Below are positions 5,154 to 5,192 of a stretch of DNA of 5,192 nucleotides, piece after piece. The notes beneath the pieces are model-generated. The model saw nothing but the letters and a program-made list of their open reading frames with translations. It ran no database searches and was not told the origin of the DNA. The first letter of the stretch is position 1. Every line of letters begins with the position of its first letter. This DNA comes from Gammaproteobacteria bacterium (GTDB lineage: Bacteria > Pseudomonadota > Gammaproteobacteria > SZUA-229): NCBI GenBank assembly GCA_023136715.1, contig JAGLQT010000115.1:1-5192 (forward strand). The letters are read 5' to 3'. Both the position numbers and the translations under genes were made by a program.

Positions 5154-5192
5154 ATGGATCACTTAAAAAAAATATGGTGGTTATGGGTGGAC
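5154..5192 (+). CDS. Possible start of a plus-strand gene, cut by the window edge
   Basis: An open frame begins with ATG at 5154 and runs 13 codons to the window end, reading MDHLKKIWWLWVD. A possible promoter (TTGTGT 5111-5116, GATAAA 5134-5139, spacing 17) lies upstream. It would leave a very short leader, and no Shine-Dalgarno is visible before the ATG. A second ATG at 5174 in another frame (MVVMGG) is equally unproven. The Lys then Trp-rich start could be a membrane-anchored N-terminus, but 13 residues are too few to judge. Confidence 0.22.
   Translation, partial: MDHLKKIWWLWVD

Noticed and set aside
1..5192. CRISPR array, insertion sequence, tRNA or rRNA
   Set aside because: There are no regularly spaced repeats, no transposase fragment or terminal repeats, and no tRNA/rRNA-like conserved sequence on either strand.

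Overview
The window reads as ordinary chromosome from a gammaproteobacterium of moderate GC content. Three things point there. The order rho <- trxA <-> rhlB is the classic arrangement known from E. coli. Rho aligns residue-for-residue with E. coli numbering (Walker A lysine at 184, catalytic-type Glu at 211). RhlB is a DEAD-box helicase typical of gamma- and related proteobacteria. I cannot name the genus from the sequence. There are no insertion sequences, phage genes, CRISPR arrays, tRNAs or rRNAs.

Layout, left to right. Bases 1-716 (minus) are the first 238 codons of rho, cut by the window edge. Bases 717-891 are the trxA-rho spacer, which holds three tight hairpins, each with a 3-nt loop. 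Bases 892-1218 (minus) are trxA (thioredoxin 1), starting with GTG behind a strong Shine-Dalgarno that lies in a small inverted repeat. Bases 1219-1415 are the divergent trxA/rhlB promoter region. Bases 1416-2687 (plus) are rhlB. Bases 2688-2750 are a short convergent spacer. Bases 2751-3890 and 3929-4423 (minus) are purK and purE, a two-gene operon read purE->purK. Bases 4424-4530 are the purE upstream region. Bases 4531-5004 (minus) encode a 157-residue protein I do not recognise. Bases 5005-5192 are a second divergent intergenic region with an operator-like dyad, ending in what may be the first 13 codons of a plus-strand gene.

Functionally there are two blocks. The RNA/redox block has Rho (transcription termination), RhlB (RNA unwinding, in E. 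coli part of the degradosome) and thioredoxin (cytosolic disulfide reduction). The purine block has PurK and PurE, which convert AIR to CAIR in two steps. The linkage of purEK to rhlB is tail-to-tail, so it implies neighbourhood rather than co-transcription.

I do not see a clear undescribed system. The items most worth a second look are the hairpin cluster ahead of rho, the hairpin over the trxA ribosome binding site, the unknown 157-residue protein, and the CACAAT-N7-ATTGTG dyad upstream of it.
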